Below, in pieces: positions 1 to 10,655 of a stretch of DNA of 64,000 nucleotides. The translations under genes and the position numbers were made by a program. The notes under the pieces were generated by a model. It worked only from the letters and a program-made list of their open reading frames with translations. It had not been told where the DNA came from and searched no databases. Each line of letters opens with the position of its first letter. Within the stretch, counting starts at the first letter, position 1. Where the stretch lies: NCBI GenBank assembly GCA_020698575.1, contig CM036245.1:7513718-7577717 (forward strand), in the 5' to 3' direction. Origin of the DNA: Bostrychus sinensis (taxonomy: Eukaryota > Chordata > Actinopteri > Gobiiformes > Eleotridae).

Positions 1-57
1 AAGAGCTGGAGGAAGTGGCTAGGGCCAGAGAAGTCTGCCATCTTTGCTTAGACTGCC
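1..57 (+). mobile_element. Rex3/RTE-like LINE 3' fragment
   Basis: It matches the GAGCTGGAGGAAGTG...GCTTAGACTGC segment also found at 2214-2547 and 6390-6722, which in those copies encodes the C-terminal end of the reverse transcriptase. It is truncated by the window edge and lacks the GATG-type tail. Confidence 0.6.
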
Positions 58-2213
58 TTTTTTGTAACTTATAATCACTGAGGCAAAAAGGTTTCCTCCT
101 ACTGCTGCAGCCTAGAAAACTGAAGCCTCGCCCTTTTTTTCAGCCAAAATACACAGAAAATATGCATTTATTGTTATATTTTGGCAACTACCATGAGCAC
201 TACACACACCTGATACATTTTTAAACATTTTAGTGCCACCATTGTCAAACTGGGGTCCCTGGACCCCGCATTAATTGATAATAATTTATCATTTTAATCA
301 TTAATTTTGTTATGATATATCATTTTTAAACATTCATTAGTGTTAATATGAACTGCTACACCAAAAATAAACATTCTGAGTGAATTACCCTCACTCATAT
401 TTGGTTTTAGGACATTTAGAACTCAACGTAGGTCACGCTGATCGAGAGCAGAGGATGTTATAAGGCGGTCCTTTTCTCTCCTGTATTTCTGGCTCTGATG
501 GACCATGAATTAGGACTTTCACTTTTACTTGTAAAAGTCTCGCTTTTGCACTGACCAGCCCCAAAAAGACAGTAAACACACGGCACGTCTGTTCAGTCGA
601 CTGTAGAGACTGAGAACCTACGACATGAAAAATAACAGAGTAGCATTAGTCAGAGAGGAATGAAATATTAAAAAAATGTGACCTTTATTTAACCAGGAAA
701 GTCCCACTGAGATTCAGAATCTCATTTGCAGGGAAGTCCTGGCCCCATGGGAGACCTGTTGTACAAACTGCTTTGTTACTCTTGGTGAATATTTATCACA
801 GACTAAAGTATCAGAATACTTCTGTGTGACTCCAGTGCCTTACATCCTAAATTGCTCCATTGTTTTACAGTTGAAAATAGCTTGTGTGACGTCACTGTCC
901 CGATCTCTACAGTCAGCACAGATCTGTTATATTTCTCTCATACTGACCTTTAAACGCCTGACTGTAAACAAACATAGGCTGTGGGGCGAGCAGCTTCACA
1001 GCTCATACAGCTGCTGTGGACAACCTCACGCACAGCTGCTCTCAACGTATCCAGTGTCTGAGGCCTAGGACAAGCCTCTGAGCCTAAACTAGCCCTGTCC
1101 CTGCAGTCTGCTCTTTCACCACTACATGCTCCTAAAACTACATACCCCACCTTTACTTTACGTCCCATAAAGCCCCATAATGTCAAAGCCGTCCACGCAC
1201 TGTGGCTGGTAAACTTTCTGGTGTCACCAGGAGCCAGGCCGCTGACACTTGCCCCTTGGTCCATTATTTATTCATTCTATGGTAAACTCTCATCACCTTT
1301 GTGCGCTCTTTAAAAAGTCCAAAAGATGCACTTAAACCCACTTGAGTAACTGTCAGTACACGTCGAGAGGCAGTAATCAAGCCTACAGTAGATGGATGTC
1401 CCGTACAGAGACTGCTGCGCTCTCTCATTATAGACGCTGAGTTATGTTGATGCCCCAGTCCTGGTTCTTGTCAGCACCTCTCTCTGAGTTTCTCATGAAG
1501 GGAGTGTGCTCACAGGCCGCTAGCGCAAAAATCAACAAATCACCGGACGCTTATCTGCACAAGACGTACGACAGAAGATAAAAGAGAGCGGGCATTCGTC
1601 TGCGCTGTCAGAGCCGTTTCAGTCAGAGATACAACTTCATCAACTAAACTGGAAAAATGAGGGGTTAAAGGGTACAGTATTTAGTAAAAGTGTCTGTGAG
1701 ATAACTGGGGAGAGGTAACTTATTGCCTACAGAGGGGAACAGTCAGATCAGTTTGGAGAAGCAGACAGGAGCAGCAGTGATAGAAGCTAAAGAGGCCAGT
1801 GAAATTTCAGCTTCATTTATTTTGACACACGACGCCTCATGAGCTCCTCAGTGTGGCCTCAAAGTTTCGGCCAATCACAAGCTTACATACGTTCACGTTA
1901 GCGGAGGGAAGGGACGCTCCCGTCGGCTTTGGTCACTGAGGGAATGGCAGCCCAAAAACCCTTCAGGAAAATGTTATGTTTAAAGAGGCAAAGATAGTAG
2001 ATCACATTAATGCAACACTGAATAAAAAAGTATATTGATGAGTAGTAGAAAACAAAGAAAAATAAAAAGGCCATATATGTAAGGTTAACTCAATAGATTA
2101 GCGTTACTTGTCTTAATGAGGGAGAAATGAAACGTCTAATGTGAGTATTTTTGTCTTCAGTATTAAAGCTCATGATGGTCATGAGCTGTGGGTCATGATG
2201 ACAGGACAAGATC
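58..2213. other. intergenic, no gene recognised
   Basis: No splice-bounded exon or known repeat stands out. Positions 1140-1260 read open on the minus strand for about 100 codons, but composition and lack of any recognisable motif argue against a gene. A more GC-rich patch at 1490-1640 is unique. Confidence 0.4.
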
Positions 2214-2547
2214 CTGGAGACAAATGGCCACAACGAGTTTCCGCTGCAGGGAGGGTGGGCGCTCCCTTAGAGGGTGAGGAGGTCTGGGGAGGAGCTCGGA
2301 GTAGAGACGCTGCTCCACTGTTCCGGATGCCTCCTGCCTTTGGGAGGGCATGTCCCGCCAGGAGGAGGCCCCGGGGAAGACCTAGGACACGCTGGAGGGA
2401 CTAAGTCTCTCGGCCTGGGAACGCATTGGTATTTCCCCGGAGGAGCTGGAGGAAGTGTCTGGGGTGAGGGAAGTCTGGGCATCTTTAGGTAGACTGCTGT
2501 CTCTGCGACCCGACCCCGGATAAGCGAGAGAAGATGGAGGGATATTA
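2214..2547 (+). mobile_element. Rex3/RTE-like LINE 3' end, degenerate
   Basis: Corresponds to the C-terminal end of a LINE reverse-transcriptase ORF: the pieces GRPRTRWRD and, after frame breaks, the PEELEEVSG region are recognisable. It ends GACCCGACCCCGGATAAGCG and AAGATGGAGGG, the usual 3' end of this family. It has several frameshifts and a stop after RWRD. Rex3 belongs to the RTE clade and is known for a very short 3' UTR made of GATG repeats, which fits. Confidence 0.78.
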
Positions 2548-2750
2548 AAGAAAATCTTAGATGTGATTTCACATTTGTACAATTGTTGAGTTTGGCAGTG
2601 GAGTTTTCTTTGAAGACGCACAGACTCAGAAAATAAAAATATATCTAAATGTTAATTTTCTTGAAGAAGCTTTTGAACAGCTTTCTTAAACAATGATCTG
2701 AAAAAGGTATAAAAAGTCTTAAACTAATTTTGCTGAACCCAGTAGAGGTG

Positions 2751-2852
2751 TAGGGGTGGACAATAATCCATTATATCACTCATCGAGATGAAAACAGTAA
2801 AGAATAATTGATCGTGGCAATTTTTTATCATCGTGATGATCGTTCATCCCCA
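2751..2852. mobile_element. short inverted-repeat element (MITE)
   Basis: Starts TAGGGGTGGACAATAAT and ends ATGATCGTTCATCCCCA, imperfect inverted termini around about 70 bp of A/T-rich sequence. Non-coding. Confidence 0.55.
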
Positions 2853-3170
2853 TTAACATCATGTGCCCTCTGCTATTCTCTATTTTTCCCATTGACTTTT
2901 CAAAAACTATAAATATCATACCTAAAAAGTGATAAAAGGCAAAGTTACAAAGTATTTAGCCACATTTTGAAGGTGCAGATAATCTTTTAGATCTAAATAA
3001 ATGGTGCTACAGCTCCACGGGGAGAGATGTCACTGCTGAGCTCCATTTTATTCCATATTTATCCAATGAAACAATGCACAAGACGATTAAAGACAGATCA
3101 GCTTTCCTTGATGTAACAATAAGTTGTGTATTACATGAACAGTAAAAACTATAAAAACAAGAAAACAAAC

Positions 3171-3289
3171 TTACTGTATACATGTGTCCCTAACCCTAAG
3201 TCTCCTGTACCTACACTTCTTCATATTCTTCTTGAAAATCAACTGTGGATTTGAGAACAGCGCCACACAGAGGCCGGAGACAACCAGAT
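3171..3289 (-). CDS. possible terminal exon of an unidentified gene
   Basis: Minus strand: a strong acceptor (CCTCTCTGTGTTTCAG) precedes 3289. One frame reads LVVSGLCVALFSNPQLIFKK then NMKKCRYRRLRVRDTCIQ and TAA at 3171-3173, with a hydrophobic first half that could be membrane-spanning. Another frame reads SGCLRPLCGAVLKSTVDFQE then EYEEV and TAG at 3211-3213. A candidate poly(A) signal AATAAA lies near 3048. Acceptor, short ORF and poly(A) signal in order suggest a last exon, but I found no convincing upstream exon and recognise no family. The first frame vaguely resembles the last membrane segment of sideroflexins; I do not trust that. It could be a chance arrangement. Confidence 0.25.
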
Positions 3290-3518
3290 CTGAAACACAG
3301 AGAGGTAACATCATGTGTTTACAAATAAAATCCAAAATGTGTAATTAAATTAAATGTGTAGAAAGAATATAGAGAAAATATACATCTTAATTAACTGCAA
3401 AGACACTCCCACCAGTGACGTATCCAGATAAGTTTGAAGGCAAGAGTAGCGTTCTTTTCCAATCATTTTTAGAAAGGAGAAAACTAAAAACATTGAATTA
3501 TACATGAACTTATTAAAA

Positions 3519-4026
3519 GAGCAATATTCTGCTTTTATTTATTTTTTTAAACGAATCTTGGTCACCTCTAGAACAGCAGCACATTTTACAAACATTAAAA
3601 AGATTGTATGACTACTGCCATAAAGAAACAGGTGAGGAGACCAGCAGAGGGCAGCAGAGGGCAAAGCTGCTACTGTCTTTTGAACAGAAACAGAGAAAAA
3701 GAGCTTTTTATTTCCTTAAACTGTTTGTATGACTGCATTTTACAACAAAAGTAAAAATGTCTGTGAGGAACTCAGTGGAAACAGAGCTGTGTTTTTAGAT
3801 AAATGAATGAGAGCAGATTGGATGTAGAGGAGCTTTTTGATTGGTCAGTGCTTCCCGGAGTGGGCGGGGCTTCGTGGGAGAGGCGGAGCTTTGTGTAACC
3901 CAGCGTTTTAAGGCGTCAGAAACTGCCAGAGAATACAGGATTACTCACACAGGCGTGAATGAAACAACATTATAACATGGCAGAAAGCTCAGAAAAGTCC
4001 ATTTTGCAAAATATAGCTCCTTCAAA
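3519..4026 (-). mobile_element. inverted-repeat element, family A, copy 1
   Basis: One of six copies in the window. Diagnostic inner words are CAGCAGAGGGCAGCAGAG, GATAAATGAATGAGAGCAGA, GATTGGTCAGTGCTTCC and CAGAGAATACAGGATTACTC. Ends are of the type AAAGGGGCTATATTCTGCA. No coding capacity, so mobilised in trans if at all. Carries a CCAAT-type ATTGG next to a GTGGGCGGGGC GC box. Confidence 0.75.
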
Positions 4027-4626
4027 ATAGGATTAGTGGTGATTGATGAATTAAACCTGAGCGAACACTGACAAACCAATGAAACTGCTGTCCCGCTGTC
4101 GTCCTCTAATCCAGGCCTCTGTCCAACACTGGCTTTACTGAAACATGTTTGTTCAGAGAGTGGCTCCAAAAAGACACTTTAAAGATGTGAGGGGATTAAT
4201 CTGAAGTCCATTAGAGCAGGTCCCGGGCCTGTAAACACACTCAAAATACTCAGTAGAAGACAGCTCTGATCCAGGACACACTGGGACAAACAGATGCAGT
4301 GAGACGGATGGGGACAGAGGAAGAGTTTCATACAATGTTGTCACCTTTAAGATTATTTTAGCTTTAAAAAACTGCAACAATGTGATAGTGTTGTATTTGT
4401 AGATATTCTCAAAATTGTCCAGTCATAAAATTGTACATCAGTTTTTACAGCTGTTTTCTTCAAGATTTTCCTCTATTATTATTATTATTATTATTGTTTT
4501 GTTGTTTCAGCATAAGGTAGATCATTTACTACTGGGGCTCTACCTGAGTCCTTGGGTTGACAACTACTGTCCCAAAGATAATTGCTGAGAAGTGTAATAT
4601 TTTGTGGATGTTTACTGGGAGCTTTA

Positions 4627-4745
4627 TTTCTTCTTCTTCTTCTTCTTCTTCTTCTTCTTCTTCTTCTTCTTCTTCTTCTTCTTCTTCTTCTTCTTCTTCT
4701 TCTTCTTCTTCTTCTTCTTCTTCTTCTTCTTCTTCTTCTTCTTCT
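4627..4745 (+). repeat. pure (TTC)n microsatellite, about 39 copies
   Basis: An uninterrupted TTC (GAA on the other strand) tract of about 118 bp. It reads as poly-Ser, poly-Leu or poly-Phe on the plus strand and poly-Arg or poly-Lys on the minus strand; none of these is a protein. It sits directly against the SINE at 4746. Confidence 0.95.
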
Positions 4746-4905
4746 CACACTGTCGTTGTGTCCCTGGGCACGACACTTCACCCATGTTGCCGACTCCAGT
4801 CACTGTATGTAGCTGGTTGCGACAGGAAGGGCATCCAGCGTAAAAACCTGCCAAATCACCATGCAGCTGGTTCACTGTGGCAACCCCGAATAAGAAAGAA
4901 GCATC
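4746..4905 (+). mobile_element. SINE-like repeat, type S2
   Basis: Contains CAGGAAGGGCATCCAGCG and TGCCAAATCACCATGCAGC, followed by CACTGTGGCAACCCCGAA, words of a common teleost dispersed repeat. Other pieces are at 28045, 36655, 61668 and 63886. Confidence 0.7.
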
Positions 4906-4918
4906 TCATTTAATTCAC

Positions 4919-4947
4919 TTTTATTATTATTATTATTATTATTATTT
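4919..4947 (+). repeat. (ATT)n microsatellite
   Basis: About nine copies of ATT. A shorter ATT tract lies at 4472-4494, so the SINE and TTC block is bracketed by ATT runs. Confidence 0.85.
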
Positions 4948-5159
4948 TAATTGTTATTCCTGTATTTTTACAGATGTTTTTTTTTTCGTGAATAAACAGT
5001 TTTATAACCCCCCCCTCCCTTGATTGAGCTCATCTTAATAAAATGTTTTCAGATGACACTTTAACACACTACTTATGTCCTTTCACTTTTTTCTTTTTTG
5101 TTTTCCATTGAAACCATTAGCATTTTTTTCTTTTGTTCCACTTCAAAATTTCCCTTCCA

Positions 5160-5660
5160 CTAAAATCTAATTATAAACCTTTTCCTAAAATATCCTGACA
5201 ATAGCCTGCTTTTGTTTGAGTGGTTAGTTTTCGTCCAGGGCCAAAAGTGCGGCAGCAGCAGCAGCGTCGGTGTCTTCAAAGTGACATTAACGAGTTGGTG
5301 TCCCTCGATCAAACATCTGGTCCACAGCAGTCTCTGAACCAGGCTCAATCTACGCATAAAACTGCAATCCTGCTCCTCAGAGTGGCTCCGGATAAAAGCC
5401 ACAATAAAACTAATCATCCAACAGAGAAATCCGGGATTAGGGCTGAAAAACTGGGGGTAAAAGGGTTTTATTTACTGTGGACGTCGGAGAAACGCTGGTT
5501 TGGAGCGAGCAGAAAGAGAAGCGTACGTTTGTTAGGAGTAAAACAGAGTCACGCAAACAGAAATGCACGTATAAAATATGTAGAAGCAGGAGTTACGGCT
5601 TAAAGACGACTGTAAATTATGAACAGAGCTTTAGAAAATGTTTGAGAAAACCGGGGTCGT
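5160..5660. other. unique block, possible conserved or regulatory sequence
   Basis: Not seen elsewhere in the window and less A/T-rich than its surroundings. Open for 127 codons on plus (5220-5603), but with no recognised motif, no matching splice structure and ordinary composition, so I do not call a gene. It contains a CAG-type run (GGCAGCAGCAGCAGCG). Confidence 0.3.
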
Positions 5661-5831
5661 AAAATCAGAAATATGTGAAAAATAATAGTTCAAAGAGAGA
5701 TTTAGATATTTTACTTTGGTTTTACTGTAAATAACCTTGGTCATTAATACAAAACTCGATTCAAAGTGGTTGCATTCAGAAACAACTTGCTTCAAATTGG
5801 GGTAAAAAAATAAGGTTATAAACTGTATGTT

Positions 5832-6260
5832 AGGGGCCGCTCCCTCATCAAAAACAGACCTGGAGATGTGTTCTGTTACATTCACGCCTGTCTGAGTAAT
5901 CCTGTACTCTCTGGCACTGAGTTTCTGAGGCTTCAGAACGCTTGGTGCTGCTCTCATTCATTTATCCAAAAAACGGTGCACAGCTCTGTTTCCACTGATT
6001 CCTCACAGACATTTTTTTCATTTTGTAGTAAAATGGCATCATACAAAAAGTTTAAGGAGGTAAACAGCTCTTTTTCTCTGCTTATGTTCAAATGCCATAA
6101 CAGCTCTGCCTTCTGCTGGTCTCGTCACCTGTTTCTTTAGTAATTATTGGAAAGGTTTTCTTTTAGCCACATAATGTTTATAAAGGTTGTAAAACGTACT
6201 GCTGTTGCAGAGGTGGCAGAGATTGGTTTAAAAATATGACTAAAAGCCAAGTGTGGCCCC
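5832..6260 (+). mobile_element. inverted-repeat element, family A, copy 2
   Basis: Same family as 3519-4026 in the opposite orientation. Begins TAGGGGCCGCTCCCTCATC and ends GTGTGGCCCC. Lacks the CCAAT/GC-box middle segment present in copies 1, 3 and 4. Confidence 0.75.
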
Positions 6261-6389
6261 TGTGAAGTAGGATTAGTGGAGACTGATGGATTAAACCTGA
6301 GCGAACACTGACAAACTGTTGTGCTCCAACACATTTAAGTAACTACTTGTCCAGAGTAACAGAAAAATTAACAAATGTAAACTGTGTAG

Positions 6390-6722
6390 CGGACAGAGCT
6401 CCTCACCCGGGAGGAGCTCGGAGTAGAGCCGCTGCTCCTCCACATCGAGAGGAGCCAGCTGAGGTGGCTCGGGCATCTGTTCCTGAGCCTCCTGGATGCC
6501 TCCCTGGGGAGGTGTTCCGGGCATGTCCCACTGGGAGGAGGCCCCAGGGAAGACCTAGGACACGCTGGAGGGACTACGTCTCTCAGCCTGGGAACGACTT
6601 GGGGTGCCCCCGGCAGAGCTGGAGGAAGTGTCTGTGGAGAGGGAAGTCTGGGCATCTCTGCTTAGACTGCTGCCCCCGCGACCCGGCCCCGGATAAAGCG
6701 GAAGAAGATGGATGGATGGAAC
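6390..6722 (+). mobile_element. Rex3/RTE-like LINE 3' end, best preserved copy
   Basis: Reads RAAAPPHREEPAEVARASVP in one frame; the reverse-transcriptase frame carries GEVFRACPTGRRPQGRPRTR then WRDYVSQPG, and further on the EELEEVSVEREVWAS type end. Ends GACCCGGCCCCGGATAAAGC, GGAAGAAG and a short (ATGG)n tail, the 3' end expected of Rex3. Only the last 330 bp are present, a typical 5'-truncated insertion. Confidence 0.85.
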
Positions 6723-7847
6723 TGTGTAGCGTATATGCTAAGTATAGATGCTAATTGCTACGCTAAATAAAATGGCTTTATGTTGATACAGTCGCTAATG
6801 TTTTCCAACCAGGCTCTGATATTGCACAGATTTGTTTGATTGGTGTCAGTGTCATTAACAAATGTCAATCATTGGAGGCTAACACTAGCTCCTCGACTGA
6901 AAATGTAATGTGAGCTCTGGTTCTCAGTGGGCTTTCCTGAGCAAAAACATTCTCTGATACAATTTTTCGTTCTGTTTACAAACACAAAAAGGATCTATAG
7001 TGTTTCCCAACCAGGGGTATGGGGACCCCTAGGGGTACATCAGCATATTGCATGGGGTACATTGAATTATTTGATCATTTGTAGGATGTTTTCAGAAAAT
7101 ATTTGTCTGTCAAAGACTAAAATGCACCTAAATCCATACTAACCCAGGACTATGCTATGGGATAAAACAGTGACTAACAGATAAATACAATACCAAAGAA
7201 GGACAAAACACAAACTAAACCTGAACTAAAACCAGAACTCGCTAAATCAATGTGAAAAAAAAAGGTGAATTCCTATTAAATAAATGCATTGTTCACAGTA
7301 ATTTAATTTTATTGTGTTTAGTTGTGTTGGTTTAATTTGTTTTTTTAGGCTCAGATCTTTGCCACTGCAGCCTTTATCACAGCAGCTTTTCACATCAATA
7401 AACCTCGACATTTGAGTAAAAGTTGACTTCTTTAGTGGCAGATTTTGGGAATGAGAGAAAAGAAAAGCGGCAAATAAATCTGAGAGAAACTCAAGACAGA
7501 TATTTAAACTCTGCAGTGGGATCTCTCTGTTTATCTCTGTCTTTGCCAACTTTCTCTATAAAAAAAAGAGTGGGCAGCTCACAGCTTTTTTACAAGAGAC
7601 TTTTAAAATAATGGTAAAATGCATTGAACAAACAGACGATAAAGTGTGGCGCATTAGAGCTGTTGTTTCAACCACATTTAAAGAACTAATGGGACGTCTG
7701 GATTAGTGTCTTAATCCTAAATGCAAATATATAAAAATGTACTGTGTAAAAGTAATGGGGTAAATGCTATGAAGACTATAGTGGGAAATAATACAGTGTT
7801 AGTTTTATGTATTTGGTTCATTGGGAGCTAAATGTCCACATTGGTGT
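6723..7847. other. intergenic, mostly featureless
   Basis: No gene. 6998-7070 (TTTCCCAACCAGGGGTATGG) looks like the end of a hAT-type element. The rest is A/T-rich unique sequence. Confidence 0.4.
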
Positions 7848-8328
7848 TTATTATGCTTTTATTCATATTTTTAAACCAATATTGTGCATTTTATAGCCTT
7901 TAAAACATTATGTGACTAAAAGAAACAAATGAAGAGACCACCAGGGGGCAGCTCTGTTATGCTTTTTTGAACATTAATGAAGAGAAAAAAAGCTTTTTAC
8001 TGCCTTAAACTTTTTCTATGATGCCATTTGACCACAAACTGAAAAATGTCAGAGGAATCAGTGGAAATAGAGCTCTACACAGTTTTTTTTGATAAATGAA
8101 TGAGAGCAGACTGGATGCAGAGGACTTGTTGTTGATTGGTCAGTGCTTCGAGGAGTGGGCAGGGCATCCTGAGAGAGGCGGAGGTTCGTGCAACCAAGCG
8201 TTTTGAGACTTATTAGATTACTCAAACAGGCGTGAATGCAACAAAACACAACTGTATATATGTTTTTGATGAGGGAACATTATAACATGGGAGATAAAGT
8301 TGATTTTTGCAGAATATAGCCCCTTCAC
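7848..8328 (-). mobile_element. inverted-repeat element, family A, copy 3
   Basis: Contains GACCACCAGGGGGCAGCTC, GATAAATGAATGAGAGCAGA, GATTGGTCAGTGCTTCG and ends GAATATAGCCCCTTCA. Includes the CCAAT/GC-box-like segment with mutations (GAGTGGGCAGGGC). Confidence 0.75.
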
Positions 8329-9065
8329 AGAATTAACAGTGAATGTAAAATGTTCTGGGGTCCCTAAATACAACTTAAGGCAGACCCGGCAGGTGAATAG
8401 GAATTTTTTTGTGTGAAATTTATAATATAGGCAATAATTAAGATTCCTAATGAGTGAATGATTTTATGTAGTAAGGTCCACCACCTATTTTCTGAACAGG
8501 AGTCTACAGTTTTTGTCCTCACTGTGTTCAAAGATACGCAGAAGTAAATTTACGACAAGTCTGAGTTCAGGAGAAAACCCAGACGGTGCCAGGTCCAGCT
8601 CTGCTCCGTACGACTCACTTTCACTGCAGATAAATGTTGGTCTGTCTCCAGCTGCAGGTTAAACAGATGCTTTAGGATTTCTCTTTGTTTAGAGGAGATT
8701 TTAACTGGGAACATTAAAATAGGGTGAAATATTGTGGTTAGGAACAAAGGATTTTATTCACAACGGTAACTTAATGTAACAGGAGTTTGTTTTCTACCAA
8801 AGCATGCACAGTAGCACATGCACTGTCCACTTTTCTGTCTTAAGGTGTTTGACCCACAAACCTTTACTCTCATTCACTGTGGGACATTTAGTTTCACCTG
8901 CACATGATGTGAGTCTTTGGATGGATGTGTTCAGTTGAAATCTCAGCTTCTAGAGTACTTGTACCCTCTACTGGTCAAAATGTGAACAGACCAACATATT
9001 TCACACTCTGTAATCAGTAGTGTCCAAAACAAAACTTTCTTTACTATATGGGCTACTCTAATTCT
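8329..9065. other. intergenic; unique block at 8540-8760
   Basis: 8540-8760 is unique, moderately GC-rich sequence (GGTGCCAGGTCCAGCTCTGC) without an exon signature. The remainder shows nothing. Confidence 0.3.
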
Positions 9066-9355
9066 TAAAGGTACTGTAAGCAGCATGCGCTCGTACTGGT
9101 TTGAAAGCAGTACTGCAGTCTAAATCAAAACAATGATCTGTGGGTTGCCAGACTTTCCGCTTTTCTGATTGGACAATCGTCAATGCAGGGTTTTAGAAGC
9201 AAAACAAAATGTAAACATAAACAATTTGGCCATTATGTAAAATATATTTTACTGTGAATAAATCAACTGTAATGTTGTAAAACTAGTATTTGATTTAAAC
9301 ATGAAGTATACATATCTGGGGACATATAAAAATATATATTGCTCATAGCACCTTT
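9066..9355 (+). mobile_element. inverted-repeat element, family E, copy 1
   Basis: Starts AAAGGTACTGTAAGCAGCA and ends GCTCATAGCACCTTT, imperfect inverted ends. Shares TTTCTGATTGGACAATCG and GCAGGGTTTTAGAA with 35034-35268. Confidence 0.65.
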
Positions 9356-10312
9356 AATCTATTCATTTGATTTAGGACCTTAAGAAAAAAAAGGAAAAAA
9401 AAAAAGAAAACAATAATGCTATTAACAATAAGAAAGTAAAACTGATCATCATCACATCTTATCAATCCCTTTTATTTTATTTTATGTTGCTTGGTTAAGA
9501 TTTGGTTTACATACAGTATTTGTATCATTGTTAGCTCTAAGGCCCCTGCACCAAGAACCAGGGACATCTGCCCTCAACTCTCCCCCAGCCCCAAAACTTC
9601 TGAAAGCCCCAGCACCACCCGCCTGGATATTACTGAGCTGTGAGGTGTGTTAAAAACAAGTGGCGTTATGTGTTTGTGTGTATGTTTACTTCATTTTCTT
9701 CAGGGAATTAGAAACTGCCCGGTCACTAAATCCTGTTACTGTCTCTTTAAATCTGAGGTGCTGGGGAGTTTGACTGTTGCCAGGAGAAAACACCTCTGTC
9801 CCCAGTCACCCCCCCTCTCGCTCTCTCTCTGTACACTGTCCCGTCTGAGTGAGTCTGGCCCGAGTCCAGCGCAGCCAGGTCCAGGTGGGATTCTCTGCAC
9901 TCAGAGCTCTGTCCTTAAGTCTCCAAACAACAGCTTTAGCCACGCACCGGGTCTGGATCAGGACGGGATTAGGACTCAACCAGGTATTTAGTTCAGTAAG
10001 TACGGTTTTAAAAGACAGCTCCGCTCGAGAAGTCAATCCACTGGACTGTCCCAAAGAGAGGACTCTGATGTCATTCTGTAACTGTGCAGATATATGTCCA
10101 TGTTGCATGCTCGAATCGTAATAAGAACCCAGTATGACCCTTTAGAGAGCGTCGTGGACCCGTTGGCCATGAGTCGTCGCTGGGGCAGGGATAGATTTGT
10201 ATCCTTGTGTGACCGGACAGTAGTCAGTGAGGCTCACACATTGTAAGAAATTTGTTTGTGAATTGCAGTTGTTCTGATTTATTAAATAGTAATAAAATAA
10301 AATAAAAGAAAA
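9356..10312. other. intergenic, no gene recognised
   Basis: A-rich runs at 9385-9415, then a GC-richer stretch 9540-10060 that reads open for about 100 codons on both strands without recognisable protein features. Confidence 0.35.
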
Positions 10313-10655
10313 AATCTCGGTCCCACAAAAAATAGAAAATAAAATAAAAATAAAAAGGTTTGGCCCCACAAAAATAAAAATAAAATAAAGCAAAATTAAA
10401 TAAAAAATAATACTAAAATAAAATGAAAAAAGACTTGGTCCCACAAAAATAAAAATAAATAAAAATAAAACTAAATAAATTAAAATAAGGCTCAGTCCGA
10501 CAAAAAAATAAATAAATAAATAAATAAATAAAATAAATAGAATAAAATAAAATAAAAAGGCTTGGTCCCACAAAAATAACAAAAAAATCAATAAATAAAA
10601 AACAAATAAAATAAAATAAAATAAAAAAGGCTTGGTCCCACAAAAATAAAAATAA
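10313..10655 (+). repeat. tandem repeat, six units, A/T-rich with GGTCCCAC core
   Basis: Units start with CTTGGTCCCACAAAAATAAA or close variants near 10318, 10359, 10434, 10491, 10561 and 10630 (spacing 41-75 bp), separated by AAATA/AAAAT runs of varying length. The long minus-strand reading frame across it is an artefact of low complexity. Confidence 0.85.

Noticed and set aside
3171..3289. sideroflexin C-terminal exon
   Set aside because: Only GLC, F and P align, with an offset; too weak to name.
4491..4913. poly-Ser, poly-Leu, poly-Phe, poly-Arg and poly-Lys frames
   Set aside because: All are readings of the (TTC)n microsatellite.
6347..6754. 135-codon plus frame with GRPRTRWRD
   Set aside because: Degenerate Rex3/RTE-like LINE end, not a host gene; same for the frames at 2141-2572.
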